A stretch of DNA of 64,000 bases from Bacteroidales bacterium (GTDB lineage Bacteria; Bacteroidota; Bacteroidia; Bacteroidales; UBA932), in the NCBI GenBank assembly GCA_017477245.1, contig JAFUWY010000035.1, forward strand, positions 17,152-81,151. The letters are read 5' to 3'. The translations under genes were made by a program, and so were the position numbers. Below are positions 8,350-15,048 of the stretch, in pieces. Within the stretch, counting starts at the first letter, position 1, and every line of letters starts with the position of its first letter. The notes under the pieces were generated by a model. It was not told where the DNA came from. It ran no database searches and saw nothing but the letters and a program-made list of their open reading frames with translations.

Positions 8350-8805
8350 TTACTCAGCGGCGGGAGCTTCGTTCTCCACGAGCACCTTCACGTTGGCGAA
8401 GACGCCCTTGTAGCACTTCACCTTGGCCTCGTACTCGCCGAGTTCCTTGATCTCGGGGACGGTGACGTTCTTCTTGTCGACCTCGACGCCGGCGGCGGTG
8501 AGGGCCTCGGCCACCTGGGCGGCGGTCACGGCACCGTAGAGCTTGCCGCTCTCGCCGACCTTGGCGGAGAGCTTCACGACCACGGCCTCGATCTTGGCGG
8601 CGGCAGCCTGAGCATCAGCGACCAGCTTGGCCTCCTTGTGGGCGCGCTGGCGGAGGGTCTCGGCGTGCTGCTTGAGCGCGGACGGGGTGCCGACGGAAGC
8701 GAATCCCTGCGGGACGAGATAATTGAGCGCGTAACCGGTCTTGACTTCTACCACATCTCCGGCCTCGCCGAGATTGGCAACTTCTTTCTTGAGGATGATC
8801 TTCAT
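8350..8805 (-). CDS. rplI: 50S ribosomal protein L9
   Basis: A 151-aa L9 protein. The N-terminal RNA-binding domain (MKIILKKEVANLGEAGDVV, then NYLVPQGFA) is followed by the long connecting helix (ETLRQRAHKEAKLVADAQ) and the C-terminal domain (LYGAVTAAQVAEAL). It binds 23S rRNA at the base of the L1 stalk. The last residues are acidic and alanine-rich. It is the third gene of the S6-S18-L9 operon, 10 bp after rpsR. Confidence 0.98.
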   Translation of the reverse strand: MKIILKKEVANLGEAGDVVEVKTGYALNYLVPQGFASVGTPSALKQHAETLRQRAHKEAKLVADAQAAAAKIEAVVVKLSAKVGESGKLYGAVTAAQVAEALTAAGVEVDKKNVTVPEIKELGEYEAKVKCYKGVFANVKVLVENEAPAAE

Positions 8806-8815
8806 AACGCTTCAA

Positions 8816-9082
8816 TTATTTGAGGAGGTCAGTGACATACGGGAGAAGGGCGAGGGAGCGGGCACGCTTCACGGCCTGGGCCACCTTGCGCTGGAACTTG
8901 AGGGAAGTACCCGTGATGCGGCGGGGAAGGATCTTGCCCTGCTCGTTGAGGAACTTCTTGAGGAACTCAGGGTCCTTGTAATCGACATACTTGATACCGG
9001 CCTTCTTGAAGCGGCAGTATTTCTTCTTGCGAACCTCTACGGTAGGAGGGTTCAGATAGCGGATTTCGTTGTTGTTTGCCAT
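8816..9082 (-). CDS. rpsR: 30S ribosomal protein S18
   Basis: An 88-aa S18 with the usual core: [18 protein letters not shown], then [17 protein letters not shown] and [14 protein letters not shown]18 forms a heterodimer with S6 on the platform of the small subunit. It lies 17 bp after rpsF and shares its promoter. Confidence 0.98.
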   Translation of the reverse strand: MANNNEIRYLNPPTVEVRKKKYCRFKKAGIKYVDYKDPEFLKKFLNEQGKILPRRITGTSLKFQRKVAQAVKRARSLALLPYVTDLLK

Positions 9083-9099
9083 AATTCGATTCCTCCTGA

Positions 9100-9513
9100 T
9101 TATTCTGCGTTGACTTCGGCTTCGGCGACTTCGGCGGCAGGCGCTTCCTCAGCCTTCGGGGCGGCGGCAGCGGCGGCCTTGGCGGCGCGCGTCTGGCGAC
9201 GGTGCTCGGCGTAGGCGATGGCGTGCTGGTCCAGGGACACGGTGAGGTAGCGGAGGATTCGCTCGTCACGGTGATACTGGGTCTCGAGGTTGGCCACGAA
9301 CTGCGGGTCGGCCTTGAATTCGATCAGGTAATAGAATCCTGACGTCTTGTGCTGGATGGGGTAGGCGAGCTGCTTGAGACCCCAGTCCTCTTCGTACACG
9401 ATCTCGCCGCCGTTGTCGGTGATGAGCTTGGTGTACTTGGCAACCGCTTCCTTCATCTGGATGTCAGACAAAACGGGAGTTGCAATGAAAACGGTTTCGT
9501 ACTGTTTGATCAT
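9100..9513 (-). CDS. rpsF: 30S ribosomal protein S6
   Basis: A 137-aa S6. The ferredoxin-like core ([50 protein letters not shown]) is followed by a 35-40 residue alanine/glutamate-rich tail ending in EVNAE, longer than in most bacteria but common in Bacteroidota. It leads the S6-S18-L9 operon; its 5' leader carries a strong hairpin (9541-9560) right after the promoter box. Confidence 0.98.
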   Translation of the reverse strand: MIKQYETVFIATPVLSDIQMKEAVAKYTKLITDNGGEIVYEEDWGLKQLAYPIQHKTSGFYYLIEFKADPQFVANLETQYHRDERILRYLTVSLDQHAIAYAEHRRQTRAAKAAAAAAPKAEEAPAAEVAEAEVNAE

Positions 9514-9540
9514 TTTGTTAATATTAAAAAGTAAATAAAA

Positions 9541-9560
9541 GCCCCTTTACGGAAAGGGGC
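9541..9560 (-). promoter_or_regulatory. Hairpin in the rpsF leader (possible S6:S18 autoregulatory element or exporter-gene terminator)
   Basis: GCCCCTTT and AAAGGGGC pair perfectly around a 4-nt loop; on the transcribed strand the loop reads CCGT and the stem is followed by TTTTATTTA. The hairpin starts about where transcription from the TATCTTTG box should begin. Known S6:S18 leader motifs in other bacteria carry an unpaired CCG next to a stem, which this resembles. Equally, it could be the intrinsic terminator of the upstream ABC exporter gene. The sequence alone does not decide. Confidence 0.45.
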
Positions 9561-9562
9561 TG

Positions 9563-9570
9563 CAAAGATA
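9563..9570 (-). promoter_or_regulatory. -7 promoter box of the rpsF operon
   Basis: TATCTTTG on the minus strand matches TAnnTTTG, with a TTTG (-33-like) element 19 nt upstream. The predicted leader to the ATG at 9513 is about 43-45 nt. Confidence 0.65.
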
Positions 9571-9606
9571 GTGATTTTTTCTTGGAAAACAAATGTTTGC
9601 GCGCAA

Positions 9607-11418
9607 TCACCCGAAGAACCTGCCGTCGCCGTCGGAGTCGATCGTGTGGGCGAGTTTCTCGATGTTGAGGCTGCGGGCCGAGGCGTCCACGATCTGCTTG
9701 TAGATGCCTCCGGCACGGTAGACCTCGTCGGGGTCGCCGCCTTCCTCCACGCGTCCCTTCTGCAGGGCGTAGACGTAGTCGCTGTCGATGATCTGCGAGA
9801 TGGAGTGCGAGATCATGATCACGGTCCGGTCCTTCTTGATGGCGTCGATGCTGGCCTTGATCTGCTCGGTGGCGATGGCGTCGAGCGAGGCCGTGGGCTC
9901 GTCCAGGAAGATGACGGGCGGGTTCTTGAGGAACATGCGGGCGATGGCGATGCGCTGCTGCTGGCCGCCGGACAGGTCTGATGCCTTGTTCTGGAACCCC
10001 TTCGGCAGGGCCATGACCTGGTCGTAGATGTAGGCCTTGCGCGCCGCCTCCACGACTTCCTCGAAGCTGGCGTCGGGCTTGCCGTAGCGGATGTTGTCCT
10101 CGATGGTGCCGTCGAAGATATGGTTCTTCTGGAGGACGAGGCCGATGTTGTCGCGCAGGTAGCGGGTGTCCCACTCGCGGAGGTCGACCCCGTCGAGCAG
10201 GATCTCGCCGGTCTGCGGCGTGTAGAACTTGTCGAGCAGGTTCACGATCGTGCTCTTGCCGGCACCGGACAGGCCGACCAGCGCCGTGATCCGGCCCGGC
10301 TCGATGGTCATGTCGATGTCGAAGAGGGCCTGGTTGCCGTTGGGATAGGTGAAATCGACGTTCCGGAGCTCGAACCTGCCTTCCACCCGCTCCGGGCGGT
10401 AGCTGCCGGAGGGCTCGACCTCGCCGTCGGAGTTCAGGATGCCGAAGAAGCCTTCGGCGTAGATGAGCGCATCGTTGACGTCGTCGAAGATGCGCTGCAG
10501 CTGCGTGATCGGGGCGATGACGTTGCTGAAGAGCATCACGTGGTACATGATCTTGCCGATGGTCATGCCCGGGTACTCCTTCAGGACGAGGAAGGCCGTC
10601 AGGATGATGACGAGGACCGTGCCCACCTGCCGGACGAAGCTCTTGAGGCCGTTGTAGTAGAAGGCCACCCGGCGGGTCTTGAGCTGGTTGTCCGTGACCT
10701 GGTTCTGGATGTCCAGCTGCTTGCGGGCCTCGATCTGCTCGCGGTTGAAGCTCTTGATGACGTTGATCGAGTCGATGATGTTCTTGATGCCCTGGCTCTT
10801 GGTCTCGATGTGCGAGCGCATCTCGCGGCGCCAGCCCTTCAGGCGGCGCGCCTGCCGGTAGGTGATCCAGAAATAGACCGGCACGATGCCGAGCGCCACG
10901 AGGCCCACGTAGACGTTGGCAGCGAACATCAGGATCAGCGCGAGGAGCGCGCTCGTGAAGAGCGGCAGCAGGTCGATGAAGAAGTTCTGCACCGTGCGCG
11001 ACAGGCTGCTGACACCCTGGTCGATACGGGCCTGGAGCTTGCCGGTGGCGTTCTCGTCCGTGTTGAAATAGGCCATCCGGAAGGTGAGGACCTTCTCGAT
11101 GACGCTTTGCGAGAGGTCGCGCGAGACGAAGATGCGCATCCGCTCGCCGTAGTAGTTCTGGGCGAAGGTGATCAGGACGGAGAGCAGCTCCTTGCCCAGC
11201 AGCACGATGCTGATGACGGTGAGGATGCGCGCTGCCTGCGCCCAGGTGAAATCGGTGCCGATCAGGGCGTTGATGGCGTCGACGGTGCGGTCCAGCACGA
11301 TGGCGTTGACCTGCGCCATCAGGGAGCCGACGAGGGTGAGCACGAGGGTGATGACCACGAGCCACCGGTAGGGCCGCACGAAAGGCCGGATATTCCGGAA
11401 AAGGTTAATAAGGTTCAT
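9607..11418 (-). CDS. MsbA-like ABC exporter (fused permease and ATPase)
   Basis: A 603-aa half-transporter. The N-terminal six-helix exporter domain (residues about 1-320, e.g. WLVVITLVLTLVGSLMAQ) is joined to an ATPase domain with Walker A GLSGAGKST (about 388), signature LSGGQQQR (about 493), Walker B VIFLDEPTASLD (about 514) and a switch histidine in ISHSI. Homodimers of this type flip lipids or export hydrophobic compounds; the substrate cannot be told. The promoter box at 11424-11431 is 5 nt from the ATG, so the transcript is probably leaderless. It lies downstream of parE but has its own promoter. Confidence 0.9.
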   Translation of the reverse strand: MNLINLFRNIRPFVRPYRWLVVITLVLTLVGSLMAQVNAIVLDRTVDAINALIGTDFTWAQAARILTVISIVLLGKELLSVLITFAQNYYGERMRIFVSRDLSQSVIEKVLTFRMAYFNTDENATGKLQARIDQGVSSLSRTVQNFFIDLLPLFTSALLALILMFAANVYVGLVALGIVPVYFWITYRQARRLKGWRREMRSHIETKSQGIKNIIDSINVIKSFNREQIEARKQLDIQNQVTDNQLKTRRVAFYYNGLKSFVRQVGTVLVIILTAFLVLKEYPGMTIGKIMYHVMLFSNVIAPITQLQRIFDDVNDALIYAEGFFGILNSDGEVEPSGSYRPERVEGRFELRNVDFTYPNGNQALFDIDMTIEPGRITALVGLSGAGKSTIVNLLDKFYTPQTGEILLDGVDLREWDTRYLRDNIGLVLQKNHIFDGTIEDNIRYGKPDASFEEVVEAARKAYIYDQVMALPKGFQNKASDLSGGQQQRIAIARMFLKNPPVIFLDEPTASLDAIATEQIKASIDAIKKDRTVIMISHSISQIIDSDYVYALQKGRVEEGGDPDEVYRAGGIYKQIVDASARSLNIEKLAHTIDSDGDGRFFG

Positions 11419-11423
11419 AGCCC

Positions 11424-11431
11424 CAAATATA
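11424..11431 (-). promoter_or_regulatory. -7 promoter box of the ABC exporter (leaderless spacing)
   Basis: TATATTTG on the minus strand, followed by GGGCT and then the ATG at 11418. The 5-nt gap equals that at 6110-6117 and 13718-13725. No clear -33 element was seen. Confidence 0.6.
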
Positions 11432-11461
11432 CGAAAATCCAGGGTTTTGCAGCGGTGTCCG

Positions 11462-13360
11462 TCAAATATTGACGTCTTCGAGCTCCTCTTCCGAGCGGAG
11501 GTTCGCGCGGATGAAGTTCTGGCGTTCCAGCGTGTTGTCGCCCATGTAGAAGGACATGATGTCGGCGATGGACTCCTCCTCGGCCAGCTTGACGAGGTCG
11601 AGGCGCATGTCTGGGCCGATGAAGTGCACGAACTCGTCGGAGCTGATCTCGCCCAGGCCCTTGAAGCGGGTGATCTCCACGCCGGTCTTGAGGGCGGCGA
11701 TGGCCTTCTCCTTCTCCTCGGGGGAGTAGCAGTAGCGGTTCTCCTTCTTGTTGCGTACGCGGAAGAGCGGGGTCTGGAGGATGTGGACGTGGCCGCGCCG
11801 GATCAGGTCCGGGTAGTACTTCATGAAGAAGGTGAGCACCAGCATGCGGATGTGCATGCCGTCGTCATCGGCATCCGTCGCCACGATGATGTTGTTGTAG
11901 CGGAGGTTCTCGAGGTCGTCCTCGACGCCGAGCGCGGAGATGAGCAGGTTGAGCTCTTCGTTCTCCGCCACCTTCTTGCGGCTCTCCTTGTAGCAGTTGA
12001 TCGGCTTGCCGCGCAGCGAGAAGACAGCCTGGTAGTTGGCGTTGCGGGCCTTGGTGATCGTACCGCTTGCGGAGTCGCCCTCGGTGATGAAGATGGAGGA
12101 GTTCTCGATGTTCTCCTGGGTCTTCTCCGTCACCTTGTCATTGTAGTGGAAGCGGCAGTCGCGCAGCTTGCGGTTGTATACGTTGGTGCGCTTGTTGCGC
12201 TCGCGGGTCTTCTTCTGGATGCCGCTGATCTCCTCGCGCTCCTGCTGGGAGGCCTTGATCTTGTCCTCGATCACGGGGACGATCTCCTTGTGGATGCGCA
12301 GGTAGTTGTCGAGGTTCTTGGCGACGAAATCGTTGACGTAGGAGCGGATCGTCGGGCCGATGTCGGTCTTGAGGGCGCCGGACTCGTCGTGGACCTGCTT
12401 CTCCCACATGTAGTTGGACCCGAGCTTGGTCTTGGTCTGGCCTTCGAAGTTCGGCTCCTGGATCTGGATGCTGATGGCGCCCACGACGCCCTGGCGGCAG
12501 TCGGAGGGGTCGTAGTTCTTCTTGAAGAACTCCTTGAGCGTCTTGGCGATGGCCTCGCGGTAGGCGGCGAGGTGCGTGCCGCCGTCGCGGGTGTTCTGGC
12601 CGTTGACGAAGGAGGAGATGTTCTCGCCGTAGGCGTTGCAGTGGCTGAGCACGATCTCGATGTCCTCGCCCTCGAGGTGGATGGGCGGGTAGAGGGGTTC
12701 GTCGCTGAGATTCTCGTTGACGAGGTCCAGCAGGCCGTTCTCGGACTTGTAGGCCGTGCCGTTGAGGTTGAGGGTCAGTCCCTTCTTGAGGTAGGAGTAG
12801 TTCTTGACCATCGACTCCACGTAGTCCATGTTGTAGGCGTATTCGCCGAACATCATGGAGTCCGGGGTGAAGGTGACGAGCGTGCCGTTCTTCTCGCGCG
12901 TCTCGCCCTTGCCGCTCTCCTTGAGCTCGCCGCGCTCGAAGCGCGCCCAGGAGCTCTCGCCGTCGCGGAACGAACAGACGTAGAAATTCTCCGACAGGGC
13001 GTTGACGGCCTTGGTGCCCACGCCGTTGAGGCCGACGGACTTCTTGAAGACCTTGTCGTCGAACTTGCCGCCGGTATTGAGGATACTGACAGCCTTGACC
13101 ACGGAATCCAGGGGGATTCCGCGGCCAAAGTCGCGAACGGTCACTTCGTTCATCCGGATCGTGATGCGGATCTCCTTGCCGAACCCCATCGCGAATTCGT
13201 CGATGGAGTTGTCCACGATCTCCTTCAGCAGGACGTAGATGCCGTCACCGGGATTGTTGCCGTTGCCGAGACGCCCGATATACATGCCCGGGCGCATCCG
13301 TACGTGCTGTACACCTTCAAGGGTGCGTATGTTGTCGTCGGTGTAGCTGCTATTTGGCAT
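11462..13360 (-). CDS. parE: DNA topoisomerase IV subunit B (ParE type)
   Basis: A 632-aa type IIA topoisomerase ATPase subunit. The GHKL ATPase domain shows EIVDNSIDEF (Mg/ATP-binding Asn-Asp), DFGRGIPLD and GLNGVGTKAVNAL. The transducer follows, then the TOPRIM domain with ITEGDSASG and ATDADDDGMHIR, and the C-terminal GLGEIS region. The start (SYTDDNIRTLEGVQHVRMRPGMYIG) is typical of Bacteroidota ParE rather than GyrB. It partners ParC (not in the window) to decatenate chromosomes. Its ATG lies 11 bp inside the end of the DUF1573 gene, so both are co-transcribed from the box at 13718. Confidence 0.9.
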   Translation of the reverse strand: MPNSSYTDDNIRTLEGVQHVRMRPGMYIGRLGNGNNPGDGIYVLLKEIVDNSIDEFAMGFGKEIRITIRMNEVTVRDFGRGIPLDSVVKAVSILNTGGKFDDKVFKKSVGLNGVGTKAVNALSENFYVCSFRDGESSWARFERGELKESGKGETREKNGTLVTFTPDSMMFGEYAYNMDYVESMVKNYSYLKKGLTLNLNGTAYKSENGLLDLVNENLSDEPLYPPIHLEGEDIEIVLSHCNAYGENISSFVNGQNTRDGGTHLAAYREAIAKTLKEFFKKNYDPSDCRQGVVGAISIQIQEPNFEGQTKTKLGSNYMWEKQVHDESGALKTDIGPTIRSYVNDFVAKNLDNYLRIHKEIVPVIEDKIKASQQEREEISGIQKKTRERNKRTNVYNRKLRDCRFHYNDKVTEKTQENIENSSIFITEGDSASGTITKARNANYQAVFSLRGKPINCYKESRKKVAENEELNLLISALGVEDDLENLRYNNIIVATDADDDGMHIRMLVLTFFMKYYPDLIRRGHVHILQTPLFRVRNKKENRYCYSPEEKEKAIAALKTGVEITRFKGLGEISSDEFVHFIGPDMRLDLVKLAEEESIADIMSFYMGDNTLERQNFIRANLRSEEELEDVNI

Positions 13361-13712
13361 TCTTCGTGACGGAACCCTTGAGGTGCAGGATGATCGGTTT
13401 CTTCTGGGCGGAGGTGTACACGGTGAGGGTCTTGTCGAAAGTGCCCGCGCCTTCGTCGTTGGAGTAGGTCGCGGTGATCACGCCGGTCTTGCCCGGGGCG
13501 ATGGACTCGCGCGGCCACACGACGTCGGTGCATCCGCAGGAAGGAACCACGGCGAAGATGGACAGGGCCTCGGCGCCGTCGTTGGTCACGGTAAAGGTGC
13601 AGGTCTGCTTGCCGGCCTTGGTGCTGATCTCGCCAAAGTCGTGCACGGTCTTGTCAAACTGGATGGGTGCTGCGAGCAATGCAGCAAGCAAGATTGTCAA
13701 AATTGTCTTCAT
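13350..13712 (-). CDS. DUF1573 exported protein
   Basis: A 120-aa protein with a short signal peptide (MKTILTILLAALLAAPIQF) and one DUF1573 Ig-like domain, recognised by FDKTVHDFGEIS, TNDGAEALSI and SCGCTDVVWP. Such proteins are frequent in Bacteroidota and thought to lie in the periplasm; a molecular role is not established. The 11-bp overlap with parE is unusual in that it couples an envelope protein to a topoisomerase. The promoter box is 5 nt upstream of the ATG (probable leaderless mRNA). Confidence 0.88.
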   Translation of the reverse strand: MKTILTILLAALLAAPIQFDKTVHDFGEISTKAGKQTCTFTVTNDGAEALSIFAVVPSCGCTDVVWPRESIAPGKTGVITATYSNDEGAGTFDKTLTVYTSAQKKPIILHLKGSVTKNAK

Positions 13713-13717
13713 AACTG

Positions 13718-13725
13718 CAAAATTA
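13718..13725 (-). promoter_or_regulatory. -7 promoter box of the DUF1573-parE unit (leaderless spacing)
   Basis: TAATTTTG on the minus strand matches TAnnTTTG. CAGTT (5 nt) separates it from the ATG at 13712. It is divergent from the plus-strand box at 13738. Confidence 0.6.
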
Positions 13726-13737
13726 CGAAAAAATGAT

Positions 13738-13745
13738 TACTTTTG
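13738..13745 (+). promoter_or_regulatory. -7 promoter box of the ferredoxin-esterase unit
   Basis: TACTTTTG on the plus strand matches TAnnTTTG. It predicts a leader of about 45 nt to the ATG at 13797. It lies 12 bp from the divergent box for DUF1573-parE. Confidence 0.55.
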
Positions 13746-13796
13746 TCCTCGCTAATGCAAATAACACGCCGAAACACACACTAAATTTTATAAATT

Positions 13797-13970
13797 ATGG
13801 CTTACAAGATTAATCCTGACACCTGCGTGGCTTGTGGAACTTGCCAGGGTGAGTGCCCTTCCGGAGCGATCCAGGAGGGAGATGTCTACACCATCGACCC
13901 GAACATCTGCATTGATTGCGGTACCTGCGCCGACGCCTGCCCGATGGGCGCCATCGCACCGGCCGAATAA
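13797..13970 (+). CDS. 2[4Fe-4S] ferredoxin
   Basis: A 57-aa clostridial-type ferredoxin with two complete cluster motifs: CVACGTCQGEC (C10, C13, C16, C20) and CIDCGTCADAC (C38, C41, C44, C48), each followed by P. It is a low-potential soluble electron carrier, the expected partner of the PFOR at 27212-30742 and possibly of the EtfAB-dehydrogenase complex at 16589-20206. It is one of only two plus-strand genes in the window. The esterase gene begins 9 bp after its stop. Confidence 0.97.
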   Translation: MAYKINPDTCVACGTCQGECPSGAIQEGDVYTIDPNICIDCGTCADACPMGAIAPAE

Positions 13971-13979
13971 TCAACCGGC

Positions 13980-14930
13980 ATGAAAAAGATTTTACTGGGG
14001 GCTCTTGCAGCCCTCTTCTTGTTTATGGACGCGGCTGCCTTCGAGTTCCCGAAGCCCGCGATGACCGTCCGCCTGTACCCGGAGGGGCAGAACGTGGACA
14101 AGGGCATCGTGGAGAACGGCCGCGCGGTGACCCTCGGCCCCGCGGAGTCCAACGGACTCACGGGCGAGGTCACGGACCGCGGCGGCCACCGCTTCGGCAA
14201 CATCGGCGACCAGGCCTGGATCGAGATCTTCCTCCCGGAGAAATGCAACGGACAGATGATCGTGGTCTGCCCCGGCGGCGGTTATTCGTACTGCTCTTAC
14301 GAGGGCGAGGGCGCGCTCGTGGCCGACTGGTGCCTGCAGCGCGGCATCGCCGTCTGCGTGGTGCTCTACCGGATGCCTAACGGCCACGCCATCGTGCCCG
14401 TGACGGACGTTCAGAACGCGTTCCGCTACTGCCGGGCCCATGCCGCTGACTGGGGCGTGAAGCAGATCGGCGTGATGGGATTCTCCGCCGGCGGCCACCT
14501 GGCCGCGTCGGCTTCGACCCTGTTCGTGGACGAGGTCACGCGTCCGGACTTCTCCGTGCTCGTGTACCCCGTGATCACGCTCGAGGAGTTCACGACCCAC
14601 GCCGGGACCCGCTCCAACCTGCTGGGCCAGCGTGTCTTCCGGCAGGCCGTGGAGGCCTGGTCGCTGGATACCCGCGTGACGGAGAAGACGCCGCCCGCCA
14701 TCCTGTTCTGCAGCGCGGACGACCGCGCCGTGCCGCCGGAGAACAGCATCCGCTATTTCCGCGCGATGCAGCGTTTTGGCGTGCCGGGCGAACTGCATGT
14801 GTTCACCAGCGGCGGTCACGGATGGGGATTCGGCACCGTGCAGACGGTGGGCCGGGACGCCCTCGGCGACCAGCGGGACAACTTCTTCCAGACGCTGGAG
14901 CGCTGGCTGGCCGCGCGCCTTCCGCGCTAG
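13980..14930 (+). CDS. Secreted alpha/beta-hydrolase esterase (acetyl/feruloyl-esterase-like)
   Basis: A 316-aa protein with a signal peptide (MKKILLGALAALFLFMDAAA). The alpha/beta-hydrolase catalytic set is visible: oxyanion-hole strand VVCPGGGYSY (about residue 95), nucleophile elbow GFSAGGH (about 167), acid in SADDRAVPP (about 242), and histidine in SGGHGWGFG (about 279). The PGGGY pattern matches the COG0657/BD-FAE group acting on acetylated or feruloylated plant sugars, which fits the pectin locus further on, but the substrate is inferred. It is co-transcribed with the ferredoxin for no obvious reason. A convergent terminator follows at 14972-15009. Confidence 0.8.
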   Translation: MKKILLGALAALFLFMDAAAFEFPKPAMTVRLYPEGQNVDKGIVENGRAVTLGPAESNGLTGEVTDRGGHRFGNIGDQAWIEIFLPEKCNGQMIVVCPGGGYSYCSYEGEGALVADWCLQRGIAVCVVLYRMPNGHAIVPVTDVQNAFRYCRAHAADWGVKQIGVMGFSAGGHLAASASTLFVDEVTRPDFSVLVYPVITLEEFTTHAGTRSNLLGQRVFRQAVEAWSLDTRVTEKTPPAILFCSADDRAVPPENSIRYFRAMQRFGVPGELHVFTSGGHGWGFGTVQTVGRDALGDQRDNFFQTLERWLAARLPR

Positions 14931-14934
14931 TAGC

Positions 14935-15046
14935 TGCGTTTTGGACAAGTGATTGATTTTCTGTTACTTATACAAACTAACCGACCTGGATTCAGATCGG
15001 TTAGTTTGTGTTATAAGCAGTTAGTCAATACTTTACGCAAAACGCA
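14935..15046. repeat. 112-bp imperfect palindrome between convergent genes
   Basis: The outer arms TGCGTTTTG (14935-14943) and CAAAACGCA (15038-15046) are exact inverted copies; inner positions match more loosely until the strong core hairpin. It fills the whole gap between the esterase and amidohydrolase stops. Confidence 0.5.
14972..15009. terminator. Bidirectional hairpin terminator between convergent genes
   Basis: Arms ACAAACTAACCGACCTG (14972-14988) and CAGATCGGTTAGTTTGT (14993-15009) pair at 16 of 17 positions around a GATT loop. It would stop transcription of the esterase (plus) and the amidohydrolase (minus). The T-tract is short on both sides. Confidence 0.7.
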
Positions 15047-15048
15047 AT

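Noticed and set aside
13350-13360. Frameshift between the DUF1573 gene and parE
   Set aside because: Both proteins have complete ends and starts; the 11-bp overlap is an ordinary overlapping gene pair.
14935-15046. Attachment site or integron attC-like element
   Set aside because: No integrase or gene cassettes are nearby, and the core is a simple convergent terminator between two stop codons.
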